From: Helicoverpa zea
Taxonomy: Eukaryota > Arthropoda > Insecta > Lepidoptera > Noctuidae
Reading direction: 5' to 3'
DNA: 64,000 bases
Assembly (NCBI RefSeq): GCF_022581195.2
Contig: NC_061462.1
Span: 5,580,001-5,644,000 of the forward strand
In this document: positions 13,101 through 28,100 of the stretch, in pieces
How positions within the stretch are numbered: position 1 is the first letter of the stretch
Layout: each line of letters begins with the position of its first letter
Program-made: the position numbers and the translations under genes
Notes under the pieces: generated by a model
What the model was told of the DNA's origin: nothing
Database searches by the model: none
Seen by the model: the letters and a program-made list of their open reading frames with translations, nothing else

Positions 13101-16100
13101 ACAATTTATGGATATAGGAGTTTCATTTGGCCGGATACTGGCTACATATACCATTGAAGGTCTTAAGCGTTTAAGACTTAAAAAAAAGAATATACATGGA
13201 GTCCTATATTAAATGACAGCGGAGATCTACTCTTTGTAATTCGAAAACCAACAAAGGTCACGGTAATTCAATTTACAGATAGACTAAAACATTGTTTTGC
13301 CTAATTTCTATTAATATAACGACTGCTTCAGAATTTCTTTACCGTCCCGATAATAATCTCATAGTAAAATGTCAGACTACACAAAACTCTCCAACTAGAA
13401 GTTTGAAACTGACATTCGTTTTAGCTCTTTTACTTGCTTACATTTATAATTTCAGAGCTTTGAAAACTCTTGCTTCTTTTTTTTTCATTCATTCATCACG
13501 AAAAAGTTCTGTTTGACTGTACCTACAAAAACTAGTAACATTTTTACGTTCCTTCAAGTTTGAGTTGCGACAACTTTTCGTAACTTGAGAATCAAATCTG
13601 ACATTGCGGGCCGTACGAAAGTATGTTAGGTACTGTTTGTAAATAAAGCAGCTTTATTTAAAGTATTCAATAAAGAGGGAGAGAGATTGATTGAATCCTT
13701 AACTATTAGGTTCATTGTGCAGCGGTGAGCGCAGACGAGCGCTTCAAGCGGCTGTAAACGCTCGGAAATATCGTGATTCGTACGCTTCCTATTTCCTTAC
13801 TTAATACTGGCAATTTAAAATCTGATTTACTCTTTAATAGTCGTAGATTGAAATTGAAGTAAATGGCATAGTGAAAAAAATCTAGGCGACAAAATTTAAG
13901 AAAGAAAGCCCTTACCCAAAGATGTAGGTATCTAAAATCAATGCTGGTGTTAAATATTTATTATTTGGCATTTTTTTACCTACACCTAAACTTAGGTAGG
14001 TACCTATATTGAAACAGCAAAATTAATGTACCTAAAGTACTGAACAAGGCTAAGGGAGTGTAAGGTGTTAAGTTTCGCCGCAAGGCATTTTATCGTTGCG
14101 GACTAGTATGATCTGTTAAGCTGCTTATTTCACTTTTTGCCTTAGACCACCGATGTGGAAAATGTACACTAACCGACATGACGATTACAGCGTTATAAGG
14201 ATTCTTAGAATCATAAGCTTATTTAAATTAATTTATGTTTTTCTTTAGAAAGTTGCAACGATAAAGAGGTTTATTATCTGAATTTGTAAGAAGATAACTT
14301 AAATATATTTCCGCTAATTAAATAGAAAAAGTTAATTGCAAAACATTTATTGGAATTCGTCGAGAGTATTCTAAATAAAACTGTGCAAAGCAAAACCCCG
14401 CAACTGTAACTAGTAAATACTTGAAGCACCTCTCATAGGTTGTTCTGGATTGCTGCTAGTTATTCAAACGAGAGAATTTCTCATTTCGTTCCATTCCGAC
14501 ATTATTTTTTAAATAGCTAAAGTGTAAATTAACCTTTCGGTTCATAATAAGAGCAAATAAAAATTGAGGTAGAAAAGTTCAAGCTACTTTTGAACTTAGG
14601 ACAGGGTACACAATTTCGGGGCTGAATCCAGTTGGGTCGGCGATGTATCAGTGCGTTGCACACAATAAGCTGATTTGCATCGATCATGGGTCGTAGCGGG
14701 AACCAATGTTTGGGCGTCGCGACCTTGGAGGTCAAGCTGATCTAAGTAGCTTCATTCTTGATAAACGTGAATTTTTTTTAATGCGTAACGTGATTGAAAT
14801 AATACTTTATAACTGGATTTTAATTTTCGATTTAAACAAGATATCCTAGAGCAAGTTTTTGTTTAGTATTTCAAGATGTATCAAAGCTTTAAATTAATAA
14901 TTTCCGAATCCATATTTATTGAAAAAGAATTCAGAATAAAATTGTAAAACATTTTAATATTGTTTGTGAATAATACCTACACAAGGCTAAGTAACAAAAT
15001 AAATAAATTTTGTACGCAGCACAAATTGATTAGTTAAATTAAACTGTGATAATGCAATGTAAAATAGCTGTTGTCTGATTAACGGATGGATGCCAATATG
15101 AAAACAAAAAGCTGTTCACTAAAATAAATCAGTTTAAATTCAAAACTCACTTCAACACTTTATGAGTAAACTAAAATGGATTTGAAAATGAAAGGATTGA
15201 TAAAAGTTAGAGACAAAAATGTTAAGCAAATTTTTCCTCAATAGTCTTTTACTTTCGTAATAGGAAAATGAATCCGAAAGCCCGAAAGCTGTGCTTCACA
15301 ACACTGCAAAGCGGCAACATCTATGGACACCGCTCTCATTGTTAACCCTTCAGAGCGAGTTTTCCTTTTCCCCCGGGTGCCGAAAGCCGCCATTCTGTTC
15401 AAGTCTTTTTTCCAATTCAATCTACTTTGCATTGTCCCCGACACTCGCATGAGGCATTACACCTAGACCCCCTACCCTTGCACTTGCTCCCAAGCACTTC
15501 TCTTTCCAATGGATTTTATTTACGCAAGAGAAAGCAAGCTTTAATACATATACCGCTGAAGACAATAAGGCGCCTCCAAACGAGATATAAAAGCTTTGAG
15601 TTAGTCTCGCGTTCCTTTTAGTAGGATTCCTTTGAAATGAATCGAATAATTCGCAGAGTTTATGCTTATGGACGCTTTTTTATGTGAGGAGTACTTTGTT
15701 AAGTGTGAAAATAATGATTGTCGCTTGCGGACTGAGATCGTTGTTATGACAATAATAGGGTCTCAAATTTCAATGGGATGGATATAATTTGAAATCCGTC
15801 CCAGCCTACGCGTGTATCCAACATCTCTTATTTACTAATCACTGGAGCGAAAGTTGATAAGACGTCTGAAGTTCCGTTTGTCTTCGCCTGAAGCCCCGAA
15901 CTTAGATAAATCTATTTTGTAGTTTCTTAACCTGACCAAATACGTGGCTCCAACTTCCATGCTTGCCTTATTGATTCCATCAATCTATTTTTGTGCCAAT
16001 ACAATCGAGTAACTTCAACAACAAAGGCCCAAATATAAATAATTTAATGTACCAATTTTTTTATTGTTTTATGAAAATTTGTGATAAAATGTAATTTAGG

Positions 16101-19100
16101 TACTCTCCTTTCGTAACTTAAATCGACTTCTTCAAAGAAGTTTCTGTCGGACTCTTTTACATCGTCCCGTTGGCGGAGCGGCGACCAAAAAAGGACAACC
16201 GCCGCTCTCGACTGAATTTTTATGAACTTTTTTGTTTGCCTTTTAAAGACGAAATGTAAAGTAACATCACCGCGGGCCGGTTTCTGAAAGGGCACTGCAT
16301 CTTAAAGGAAACTGTAAATTAAGTTTCTTTTTGAATCTTCGCTTTTTCCGTTTCATTTGAGTTATGAATCATACGATATTTATATAAACTTCGTGCAGAG
16401 AATATCTTGGTAGGTTAAGTATATTAGTGGACTATAATTTTAAGTTCTTACAATAGATGTAAAACAATTTTATATTCCTTGTATCAAAGGCATTTACACA
16501 CAATTACAGTTTAGGCCATAAGTACCCATACCCTAAACGTAGGATACAAGAGTCGTAACCGGACAATGAACACAAACGTTACGTCTATGCTGTAACAATA
16601 GCGTGGTATCCAAACAATTGACTAATAATTCCGCTCGGCAAACTGCTACATACCAAATGGAAATTTCGCGTAACGTTCACTGCAGCTATTGACTCTCTTA
16701 ATGTAAATGTGTTGTTTCGCGATCGGCGCTGCGCGAATCGTAACAATCATTTATGTTATTACGATGAACAATGCCCACGGTATATGGCTACACGCAAAAC
16801 TATGCCACGTAATTCGAATATTTCACCGAATTTCGGTTTTATACAGATCGTTGAGGAATCATTCGTATATCATATAACATTATTATCGAACGTAATGATA
16901 TCGCAGTGCCTTCTCTTTCCAACTCCATTTCCCTACAATTGGTACTTAGGAACGCAATATCAATATCTCTTCTAAGTACTTAAGCATTGTACTTCACAAG
17001 ATAACGAGAAAACTTTATTATCAAGTTTTTACTTTGCGCGTAGTGCGTGTTATATATTGTCATGTTACATCAGTTTCGGTCGGGCCCACTAATACTAGAC
17101 AACGATAAAAGTCCACGTACAAATACCTAAACAGGGAGAAATAAAAGAAATAAAAAGCAAAAAACGAGTCGGTATAACGTTAAACAATATCGGCGTAGAC
17201 CGAAATAATCCTTAATACATTGTAGGTAATACTTTATCGGGATCCCAAGAAGGGTGGCTATTGCGTAGGGGATTACCAATTTTATAAGTTAGGTATTCGT
17301 GCGAATGTCACCGCAGTAACCATAACGTTTTAGTGGCAGTTTGCCCCTCGTTGGAACACTTCGTATTTTTAATAAAAAAAAGCAATATAGTTTTTCACAG
17401 CCAAGACCAAGGAGAATGGGAAGGCGCGGAATTTTCAATTTTAAAAATTAAATTGCTTTAAACAATTGTTGTGTTGATGGTTCCTTTTAAGTTATTGCGC
17501 TGTCTTATCGTGCAACTAGCGCTTACGCTCTATTTTATTCTCATTATACAAATAGCGACCATTTGGCAAGGAAATGTATGAAAATAAACAAAGCGTATCT
17601 ACTAGGAAGTAAACGTTTATGAATCTTAATAGTTTGTCAAAAGCTGCACGCTACAAAATAATACTTGTATTCAGATGGTACTCGAGTCTCCATTTCCGAA
17701 AACAAATACAGACACATTATGGTGTACTTATCATCGTTTCTGAACACTTCAATAGTTATATACAATTTGTTTTATGTTATTCAGAAGAGATACTTCAACC
17801 ATCCGTGCTAACTAAGATGAACTATGTACGAAAATAATAATAAAACATTGTAATACAAGTCTGAAAAATGCTCGAATAGTGACGGATCACTAGTGAGAGC
17901 ATCGTTAATTCTCCAATTCCCTCGACACGGTAACACAATCACAAGCGAGAATCACAATGAAATAAAATATTTAGCTCTTTGTCTGTTTTTTCGTGAAAAA
18001 TGCAAGGAAATTGTTCCGCACGTTACAGAGTGCAATTGCACTGCATTGTGTTTATGTCTGTTTTATTTAAACTGTAAGCAATTTGAGTTTGTGAAGTTTT
18101 ATTTTATGAGTTTTTCCTGACAGTTCGCTTTGCACTTGTTTTCGAAAATGGGAAACACAGAAGTATTAAATACTTACATTTTCCACTACGACACTTATAA
18201 AAAGAAGCAAACATATTCTGGTTGTAAAATACTAAAGAACTTCATGAAACTTTTTAATAATCAGACAATGCAAAGCTCAAAATACATTCTCAATTTAAAT
18301 GTACAGTCACAATACATCATCACAGAACTTCCAAAGGGGGTTGCATAATAAATATTCCTTTCGACTCACGAACGAAACAGCGACAAAGTCTAGTATAAAT
18401 CTATAAACGTCACATAATATATTATTGGACACAGTTACCCAGTACATTTCTGACGTAGCTCCGGTACAGTTGGCCGATAAAATTCAATACTATCAAACGT
18501 ATCTAAATCCGAGCACCTTGTTTTATTGTCAGATGCTAAGCTTTCACTTTAGTTTTATCCACCTTCGTTGAATAAACTACGCACACACTGCCAAATGTAC
18601 GTACAACTTATAAATATGTAGTTGAGTTCGTAAATCAATATGTTGGATTATCGTCGCTTTTGTAGCTTACCCTAATTTTATGTAATCTCTTTTCGTTTAT
18701 ATAAAGGACTTTATTATGAAGGTAGTGTGGAAAATCACTGGTCGTAAAAAAACAGTTATTTTAAAAACATTAATTTAATACGAATTTAATTATTCGGACG
18801 TCTCTTGAAACTGAAGCTCTCCATGTAGACCTATGTAGTATGGAATTAAATACTTCACTATTATTTACATTCACTACTTAACTTTTAATTAACATATGAA
18901 GCCATTTCACTGTGCTTTTAATAATTATTCACACTTTTAGGTTAACAATTCTTGTAACTACGCGTAATAAGGCACTCTGGAAATAAACTGTTCACGTAAC
19001 ATTTCCAAAACTTTTATACATACCATACTCACAATAATTGTCTCAAACAGTTAAGAGGTTCTTCTAACTTCAAAAATAAGGTCGTAAAAGAAATTAAGAA

Positions 19101-22100
19101 AGAAAACTCATACGAACAGATGTAAAGTGACGTATTAACAAAACATATCACGCAGTACTCTTGATTGTAACTACAGCAAAGGATATAAAATGGGGCATAA
19201 ACTGGCTCATATAACAATAAAAATAAATTAGATAAAAGCTCGCAATGAAACTTTACCCATTACACAGCTCGCGTAAAACACAGTTTCATGGGTTTGTAAG
19301 ATTTAATTATTACAAAATACTTCCAAGAAAACGCGTAATGTAAAACCTTTCGGTAAACAAATGAATGGAGAAAGTTAACATGTAATTTTCAGAAATTTTG
19401 CAGAAGCCGTCTTTTGACACAATACATTTTTCAATGCGGTGACGTGGAAAACCAAAATTAATTTTGGTACTTTTCCTATATTATTGTGCAAGAGTTGCAA
19501 AATAAATAATGTTCAGGCACTGCGATTCCATTGTATGGTTCTTTAGTTTATTAAATAAATTATGAGAATGCTACACTTCCAATACTTTAAGAGCAGTGCC
19601 ACAGTCTATCGGTCTATGAATAATCTTTGTGCTTAACTTATAATACAATCTTTACCATGCATTTACTTCGCATCGAGCTCATGTGCAACAAAAACTATTT
19701 TATTTTAAAATGAAGGCACGGTTTTACACCTAAACTGTAATAGTGTTATTTAAAAACCTATTGCATTAATAAAGGTGTTGCACTAAAGTGAACAGCCATG
19801 TTCTAATATAAATTGTAAGCGGTAACCGTTCCGAGATGTTGGTAGTTTTGCCGCGCCGGCCCGGTCTCGGCCTCCAAATTACCGCAATAACGGTAATTGC
19901 AATTTGCTGGTGAAACTACCCACTGTCTTCATTCTCTTCCGTCCTAATGTTGATATAGTAGCATTGCTTTGTACACGAGAGGACGCTTGAGTAAAGGGTG
20001 CAATAGTTGTATTGTAACACCTGCAAGTTGACTCTGTATGACACTGTTTCTCTTCTATCTCTGGATAAGATGTCCTAAACGATTTCTTTTGCACTAGGAC
20101 CACATTATTTGTGAGTATCCACATTATTTTTCAACTTCCATTCTGTACTGTATGTACAGTTCATATTCTCAATGTTTTCTACCTTAATATAAGTGTTGAT
20201 GAAAAATGAAAACAACAGGCCTCTTGTTTTACGAGCATGTTTTTTATGTTCCTCAACGAAGATCCTTGCAGATAAAGTAGCAAAATAATTCATTTTCGAA
20301 CACTGCGTATTTTCAGAATACGTAATATTATTTTTCACTTCCTCGTAACAAGGATAAGATCACTTGATCGAATCTTATTTTATTTGCTTGTTCAATTTTT
20401 TTTTATAAGCTATTAATTCGAACAAACAGAAAAATATTTTAAAATCATTCAGAACTTATCACTGTATGGTTTATAGGTAAGCACTATAGGTATGTGTATT
20501 ATCCTTGAGCCAAAGTGAACCAAAGTCAGAAAACGTTCAAAGCATGTCTTGTCTACGCTTGTTAACCAATCATTCGAAACAAAATTACTTCTGATGTGAA
20601 CAACGCAAATCGTTTGAGTGCATCGACGAACGTATCTCCAAGTAAAATAGATACGCTGTAGAAAATATGAGCTGATTCTTACATTAAATTCAAACTGGAG
20701 ATAAAAAGTTGGAGGTTGTGAAGTAAAATGTCTCGAGATAACAAGCTCTAAGTCTGTCTTGAAGTTGCTTATCGATGTTAAAGCATTATGTCTTCGGAGT
20801 ACTGTCATGTGCAAAATGAGGGGATCTGAAAAAATGTGTATCACTCTACTTGTACCTACTCATTTTCAATGATAACGTGAACTTCATGGAAATAAAGTAA
20901 AAAATAAGATTCAACATTAAATATTGTAAGATATTGAATTGCTCATATTGAAAGCGCGCACCGACGTGTAATTTCAATATTAAATATTTTAACTGATGAC
21001 CAAATATCTCAAAAGACTACCTTATTTAAAGTATTTCCAGTACATTAAGGATTTAATTACTCCTTTTGAATCCAACTGTACATGAAGTAGAATCATAACA
21101 GATACCTACGTGTAAATAATGAAATGATACGTTTCTTTTCTCGCTGATTGGGCATAAAAATATGATACATCTATACGTTGTTTATTATTCTGAACGAGTC
21201 TCGAAACTAATAAGCAACTGGTGCGTTTGTTTTATTGAATTACTTCTATTGCTATCTTACACGTCTCGAACGAATTCTATAACTTACTGTTAATTTCGTA
21301 GTTATTAAGCAGAACTGAGGGAAGATTAAATTGTCAGAAACATGAACCATTTTCATAACATTTCAATAGTCGGTAGTGCTTCTGGTAGTACAATAACGAC
21401 ATGACTGAAAGTGCAAACGCTTGTATAGTTGTGCACTACAAGAGCTCCTCGTGCAAGATTCACAAACACATTCAAGGTTTCACATATGCAAAATTCGATA
21501 ATTACGTATTTCCATATATTGGATAAAGAGTTATCGTATTATACCTTAAAGGATATGAACACAGGAAAACAAAACTGTGCCTGTGAATGAGTATATTTTT
21601 TTGCAGTGTATGAATTGTCTGTCCATCCATAAGTATACAAATAATTTCCAGGTAGTATTATATTTTATTTAAGGGTGGATAAATTATACAATTTCATTAG
21701 ACTTCAAGTTTATTAGTGGCCAGGTACGATAGTAAAACTTTATCATCTAAAAGATGAACCAGACATACTAAGGCAGCATAAACGAAGTGTAGCATTAAGT
21801 ACTAGCTACCATAAGGGTAATGGAAGCGAATACAAGTCTCATCCAACGTCCGTAGGCGACGGTTAGCCAACTATTATTACTAAAGTAGTGGCGCATTTGT
21901 CAGCCCCACCACTTTGTCCCCGTAAGAGTCACCAACACCCACTATATTTCATTTTGTTCCTTTACTTCGAGTTTACGTACAACATCCTGTAACACTTTCA
22001 TGTTATGACTTTACAAAATCCATTTTCAATTTTGTTTACCTATGAAGTTTAATACATCATTGACATTTCTGTATATATACATCGATGAATAGCATGTACC

Positions 22101-25100
22101 TGTAATTGCACAAGTAATTATTGGTAATGTGTTCATAATTTGTTCTCAATAATTATTATATGCATTTAATTTTGAAGAGATTTTCCGCGAATAAAATTAA
22201 GAGGTCCCTGTTGACTTTATTCTGAGAAACACTCTTCGTCAAAATTAAGCTAAAATTAATATGTTCCAAATATACCTCACTTGAAAGTGGAGTGAGTTTA
22301 TTTTATCTTTCCTTTACCTAGTTCATTAATGTAGACTAGGATAATATTTAATACATCCGCCGAGCCGTAATATGATGAACGTGAAAATTCCTTTCTGGTT
22401 TTCACTATAATGGCTGAACCAGCTAAGTTGAAATATGACATTGACATAATGTGTACCTCTCTAAACTTACCGTAGAAAAATACACAGGACAGATTATCAT
22501 CGGAGTGCCTGCATATACACACATCAAAAGTGTCTAGGGATCAAGCATTTTTATGCGGATTTCTTGAGATTGAGATGTGGCTTTGTAATAAATTTATGAT
22601 TTTATAAATTTATATGGATCCTTTTTGGTGCATTTCATAATTTGAATCAGGAACTGTGAATCAAATTCGAGTAAAAGATGAAAATCAGCTGTCAATATTT
22701 TCCCTATAAACACATACAACGCATTGAAGACATTATTAGTGCTACTGTTTCCCTACTACTGATTAAAACCAACGTTATTATGGAGCGGCGACGTCATTTA
22801 AGCAGGGAAGAAATGCTCAGAGCCGTGGGAATGATAGAAGCTGGTTCCCGGCAACGTACTGTGGCTTTAGCTCTGAATACAAGTCAGAGTGTTATCAGTC
22901 GACTTTGGACACGTTACCGAAGCACTGGTACCGTAGCTGAGCGCCATGGAGGACGGTATCGCTGCACCACACGGAGACAAGACCGATACATTCAAATCTT
23001 AACTCGAAGAGCTCCAACAATAACCGCCATGATGTTAGCCGTGAGGCTTCATCACTCTTCAGGGAACTTAATTAGCGACCAAACAGTCAGAAACCGCTTG
23101 CATGAAGTGAACCTTCATTCCCGAAGACCGCTACGGGTACCACCTATAGCAATGCACAATCGTAGGATTCGATATCAATGGGCTCTTGAACACAGAAATT
23201 GGGCAGAAGAACAATGGCGTTTCGTGTGCTTTTCTGATGAGTCTCGTTTTGGTATGAGACCGGATACAAGACGTATACGACACTGGAGAACCCCTGGACG
23301 CCAACAGCGATTAAAATCCTGCCAGGAAGTCCATCCTTATAGTGGTGGAACCATCATGGTATGGGCGGGTATTTGGATCGGCGGAAGAACTGAGTTGATT
23401 TGGATCAGAAGCAACCTCAACGCTCAAATTTATGCTGAGACGATTGTATCAGACGTCATCGTTCCTCTACAAGTGCAAATCGGTCCCTTATTTCAGTTAA
23501 TGCATGATAATGCACGACCGCACACCGCAAGAGTTGTAAGACAGACTCTCGCGGCAGCTAACATCAATGTCCTGCCCTGGCCTGCTCAGTCGCCAGACTT
23601 GAACCCGATTGAGCATGCATGGGATATGCTACAGAGAAGAGCTCTGCCGAATATGGAGGGTATCCAGTCGCAAGAAGACCTTTTTTTGTTGTTGCAACGA
23701 ACATGGGCGGCCATTCCACATCGTGATTTGGATGAACTCATTTTGAGTATGCCAAACCGATGTTCTTGTGTTGTTAGTGTTCGCGGTAGAAACACGGATT
23801 ATTAATTGTTTAAGTTACCCAATAAACTTTTAAAGAAAACTGTTATTTCAGTCTTTTTTTTCGAACTTTTGTGTTAGTGTTTCAAATGTCAAAAATCCCT
23901 TTATTAGGAAAATGGCAAATTTCTTTATTAGTGCAAAGGTGACTTGGTTTATCGTTACTGTGACAAACGAAAACACTTTATTTGATGAATCCTTAAAGAA
24001 AATTTTAATTAATATCAATCAGGAGAAAAGTTATTGCAAAAATATATGTTGATCCCTAGACACTTTTGATGTGTGTATTATTGAGTAGTGCTTTATAATC
24101 CAGGTGAAACCGTGAGAAAATGCTTTACAAATAAAATAATTGCGTGGTTCTTGAGTGGGAAGCAATTCTCGTGTTTTAATGAAGGTTTTATTTGCACTCT
24201 TTAGCTAAAAGTCTTTCATTTTCATATTTCTTAATACAAAGTTCTGTGACATTTAAACCCTTGAAAATAATTAACATATTTTTTTAGTACACTTAGAAAA
24301 GAACGCCTTTTAATGATAAAAATTGTAGTCGCTCTTATTTTTTAAACAAACAGCTAAGACAAACATCCTTTGTAGGAATTACTTAATTAAAGGATACAAG
24401 TGAGTAGTACATACACCATCATAATCATTTTCTTAACTTAAAATCATTTTTTTTTCTTAGCCTTTATGGTCCCACTACTGGGCAAAGGCCTCCCCATCTC
24501 GTCTCCACACCTTTCTATTATAAACAAAAAAATAACTTAAAAACACATTTTATTAAATACAAGTATTAACATACTTCCAGGTTAAACTAATTAAAAATAA
24601 CTGTTTCATAGTCGCGACAAACAAATTACCTTAACAAACTTGATAACCAACAGTTCAAGGTATAACAGTTATTCCTTCAGTTCAGTTAACATTGTTACGA
24701 TCTTTCTGTTAAGTGAATGCTGAGTCTTAAAATGCTTGAATGTTTATTACTTTCGTACATAATCTCGTCTGGATGTTCTGTACTTGGTTAATGTGGAATA
24801 CGGTTACGTTTTATTGTTTGTTTAGTTCTTTAGTAAAGGTGTATAAAATAAATATGTTTTTTTTTTTATATATGATACATAAGTAAAATGGGTGATAAAG
24901 TCTCTCTTAAAGAATGTTCTTAAGAATGAAGATGTCTGAAGCCTATACAGAAAACGTCACTATTTCATAGAAGATCTAAAATTATCATAACTATATCTAT
25001 AGACTACTTTACAATATTAAATGTTCGCTAATCTTGAGTTCAGAATAATTTTGACGATTATACAACTATTTTACATTTTACCGGACATCAGATAAACAAA

Positions 25101-28100
25101 AACGGCTTTCTTACACAAACATTGATACGAAAATACAAGGAAACTAATAATGGCGACCTTCTATAATACTTGTAAACGTTACAAGAGCCACTTGTTTGTC
25201 TACAAAGCAAATAATAAAAGGGTAGACAAAGTCAGGGCAATAATTGCGAGAATAATGTGGAAGTTAGCTGACATAGCCTTCTATTACTGGAGACAGAAAA
25301 ATATCGCCATTTATTAAAGACAGCTGAACCGTTTAGATCTAGCTGGAAAATTAAATGTCGATGTTTTACTTTATTTTTATCGATAAATATCGGAGTCGAT
25401 AGATTTTATCGCAACTGATGTATGAATGTGTTTAGAATGTTATTTACAGAGCTTTTTCGCAGACTGTAAGTTGAAACCTGTCTGATACTCGTAGCTACTT
25501 ATGCAGTGCTCTTGCTTTATGAGATATTTGACTAATAGCGCACGTAACTTTGGATAAAAATTTGCTCTCGAGATCTTCACAATCTACTGCTTAATACTTT
25601 TAGGTATATTTTACAATATTAGGCTACTTCAATTAAAAAAAAACTGTGCGTAGGTAACTACTACTTTTCCCAGCATTTCGAGTGACCATTTAATCGATAT
25701 CGCAACCTCTTTCCGCCGATCTCGAACTAATTTGCTGCTTCATTTAAAAACCGCTGATCGGGTCATTCAAGACCAAAGGCAACGGATTAGCTTCACTTAA
25801 GGCACTTATGGATTAAATCCTTGTAAGCACTAAGTAATGCTACATGTTTTGGAGAAAGGCATTAGAATTGAAGACCTTTTGACCGCAAGTCACCTAGACC
25901 TTAAAGATTTCTTGAAGAAATACAAAGGTGATATGGGTTAAGAGGATTTTTGATGTCTGATCATTGGATCATTGACCACAAATATCACTGCATGGCAAAA
26001 AAGTCCGTTAGGTCTCAATCTTGCAAAGACAGACAGATTAAAAATTACAACAGATTAAATACAGACATATTATGAAGTCAAAACGTCACCGCTGTTTAAA
26101 CAAAGCGAAGCTCTTTTATGTCGATTTTGGTACTCATATACTGATTTATCTTACACAAGCAGTGATTCCAGTGATTTTCTAATCAATGCAAATTCATTAT
26201 CAAGGCTTAAGCCTCTTGAAGCTATAGACACGGTTTTTTCCAGACAGATGACCTTTCCATTTAATTAGGTTTTCGAAGTTTCATCGTAATACTTGGTCCC
26301 ATTAATTAATTAATTTTGTTAAATGAAGCGTTATTGTGAGCCGATTTCGTTTACATTATACTGATAGTATTAAGATCATTCTATTTTCAGGTGTTTTGTA
26401 CGAACCCAATTTCTACTAGATTATTTTTCCAATCTAAAAAAGTACTTTTGAAATTGATAGTCTTTATTTCTTTTGCGTTTTATTGCGCACATTTGCAAAC
26501 AAATGGAATTGTCACTTTTAAATGAGATAATTCGACAACAGTTTAGAAGATAATCCCCAAAGGAGACAGACCCGTAAATACACGGTTGCCAATACAGTAT
26601 TAGGTCAGTCCCAATCTGATATTGGGCGAGCTTATCGCTATTTACCGGGCACGGTTCCAATCCCGAGCCATAATGGAGAAATTTCCCACAGAAAACCGCA
26701 ACGTTTAATTTTAATTTCAATTTTAAATATCGATACAACGTCTGGATGTCACATCCCTTGGCTTGACCGGCGTTGTAAGCTTCACCAAGTACAAATAGAG
26801 AATAGTGGTTGCAGTAATAATGGGTTGGCGTATAACTAGTGCTGGCGGAGCGTTAAATTTATATTAAAAACGTACTGACGCAGTGTTACATAACACGTGC
26901 GCTTTGTGTCAATGATATTTACTCACACAACGTTATAAATGTGTATGCTCATGTGCATGTGTGAGTGAAATTGATCACAAAGGGTGCAAACTGATAGTTT
27001 CCAGTTCCATAGCAGTATGCAGTTGTTAGACTAAAATTATAGCTGTTGGGTTATTTTTTTTGTGACGGCAAAGCAAATAATTGTCGGGAACAACACTTGA
27101 AATTAGAAGCTTTTAGGCTAGCTCGACTTACAGGCATTTTATTCTACCCGGTCCAAAAAGTTTTATTCTATGACGTAAAATTAGAAATTTCAGGTGGCAT
27201 AGTATTTTATGCGGTAGTAGCAATATGCCTTTGCAAATAATTGTTTTTTTATACGATGAATGACTCACTGAGAAACAAACCCGAACAGTTACTATACTAA
27301 TAGGTATACCTAGAGGTACAATATTAATCCTTATCAAACTGATATTTTATGCCATGCTAAGTACGTTTTATTCATAATATTCATGTTCAAGATTGATATT
27401 AATTTAGTCTAAACCATCTTCATACATTACTAAACGATACAATATAGTAAGGAAGAAAAACAAGATTAATCGTATTAATTAGGCGCCACTGTTTCATCCT
27501 GTAGGTATTCGTGGCCATAATTCGAGCCGGGGCAAAATTCGACTAAATTGCTCCCACCCAAAATCAAGTGCCATTGACCACATATTCTTCGAACAAATAA
27601 ATAAAAGAAAGCTAAGTAAATAAATTGGGAGTTTTATGTAGTTATGTTTTTATCTTAACCTTTTTCCTAGTTGTTAGGATAGAAAGAAAGTAACGCTCAT
27701 TAGTAAGCGGATGGGATGAATGGTGTTTCCTTGTCCGACTGACTTAATCCTTAACATGTCAGCTACTATTTCCTTCTAAAGAACCATATAGACATTTTGT
27801 TGGACGTCGGAACCAAAAGGAAGATAATTATAGCGTAGCGTACATCTACATAAATACACAAAACTTACATTAATCTTCGTCAAAGTTAATGGAGTAACGT
27901 ATTTGTATCAACAATATTCCAGATACAATTTCGATCAACTAAACAAAAATATTTAAAACAATATCCAAGCAATCCACAGCATCTGTTTCCAAACAAACGG
28001 ATGGAAATATATATTTATTGTGATAGGGTTGTTTTGATCTTTGATTGAACCATTAACTTGATTGCCGTACTTTAGAAATTCAGTACTAAAAGTTGGGTAA

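Larger units (their letters stand above)
22516..24077 (+). mobile_element. Full-length Tc1-type DNA transposon (DD34E)
   Basis: The element proper is 22518-24075 (1558 bp). Its ends are perfect 27-bp terminal inverted repeats beginning CACACATCAAAAGTGTCTAG, at 22518-22544 and 24049-24075. TA lies on each side (22516-22517 and 24076-24077), the target duplication expected for Tc1/mariner elements. It encodes one uninterrupted transposase. Perfect termini and an open frame suggest a young insertion. It lies inside intron 4 in the same orientation as the host gene. Confidence 0.95.

Noticed and set aside
20449..20844. 131-codon open frame on the minus strand
   Set aside because: No recognisable motif and no partner exon. 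The length is compatible with chance in about 30 kb of intron.
22678..22779. N-terminal extension of the Tc1 transposase from the first ATG
   Set aside because: The 34 extra residues do not resemble the family, and the ATG at 22780 gives the usual length.
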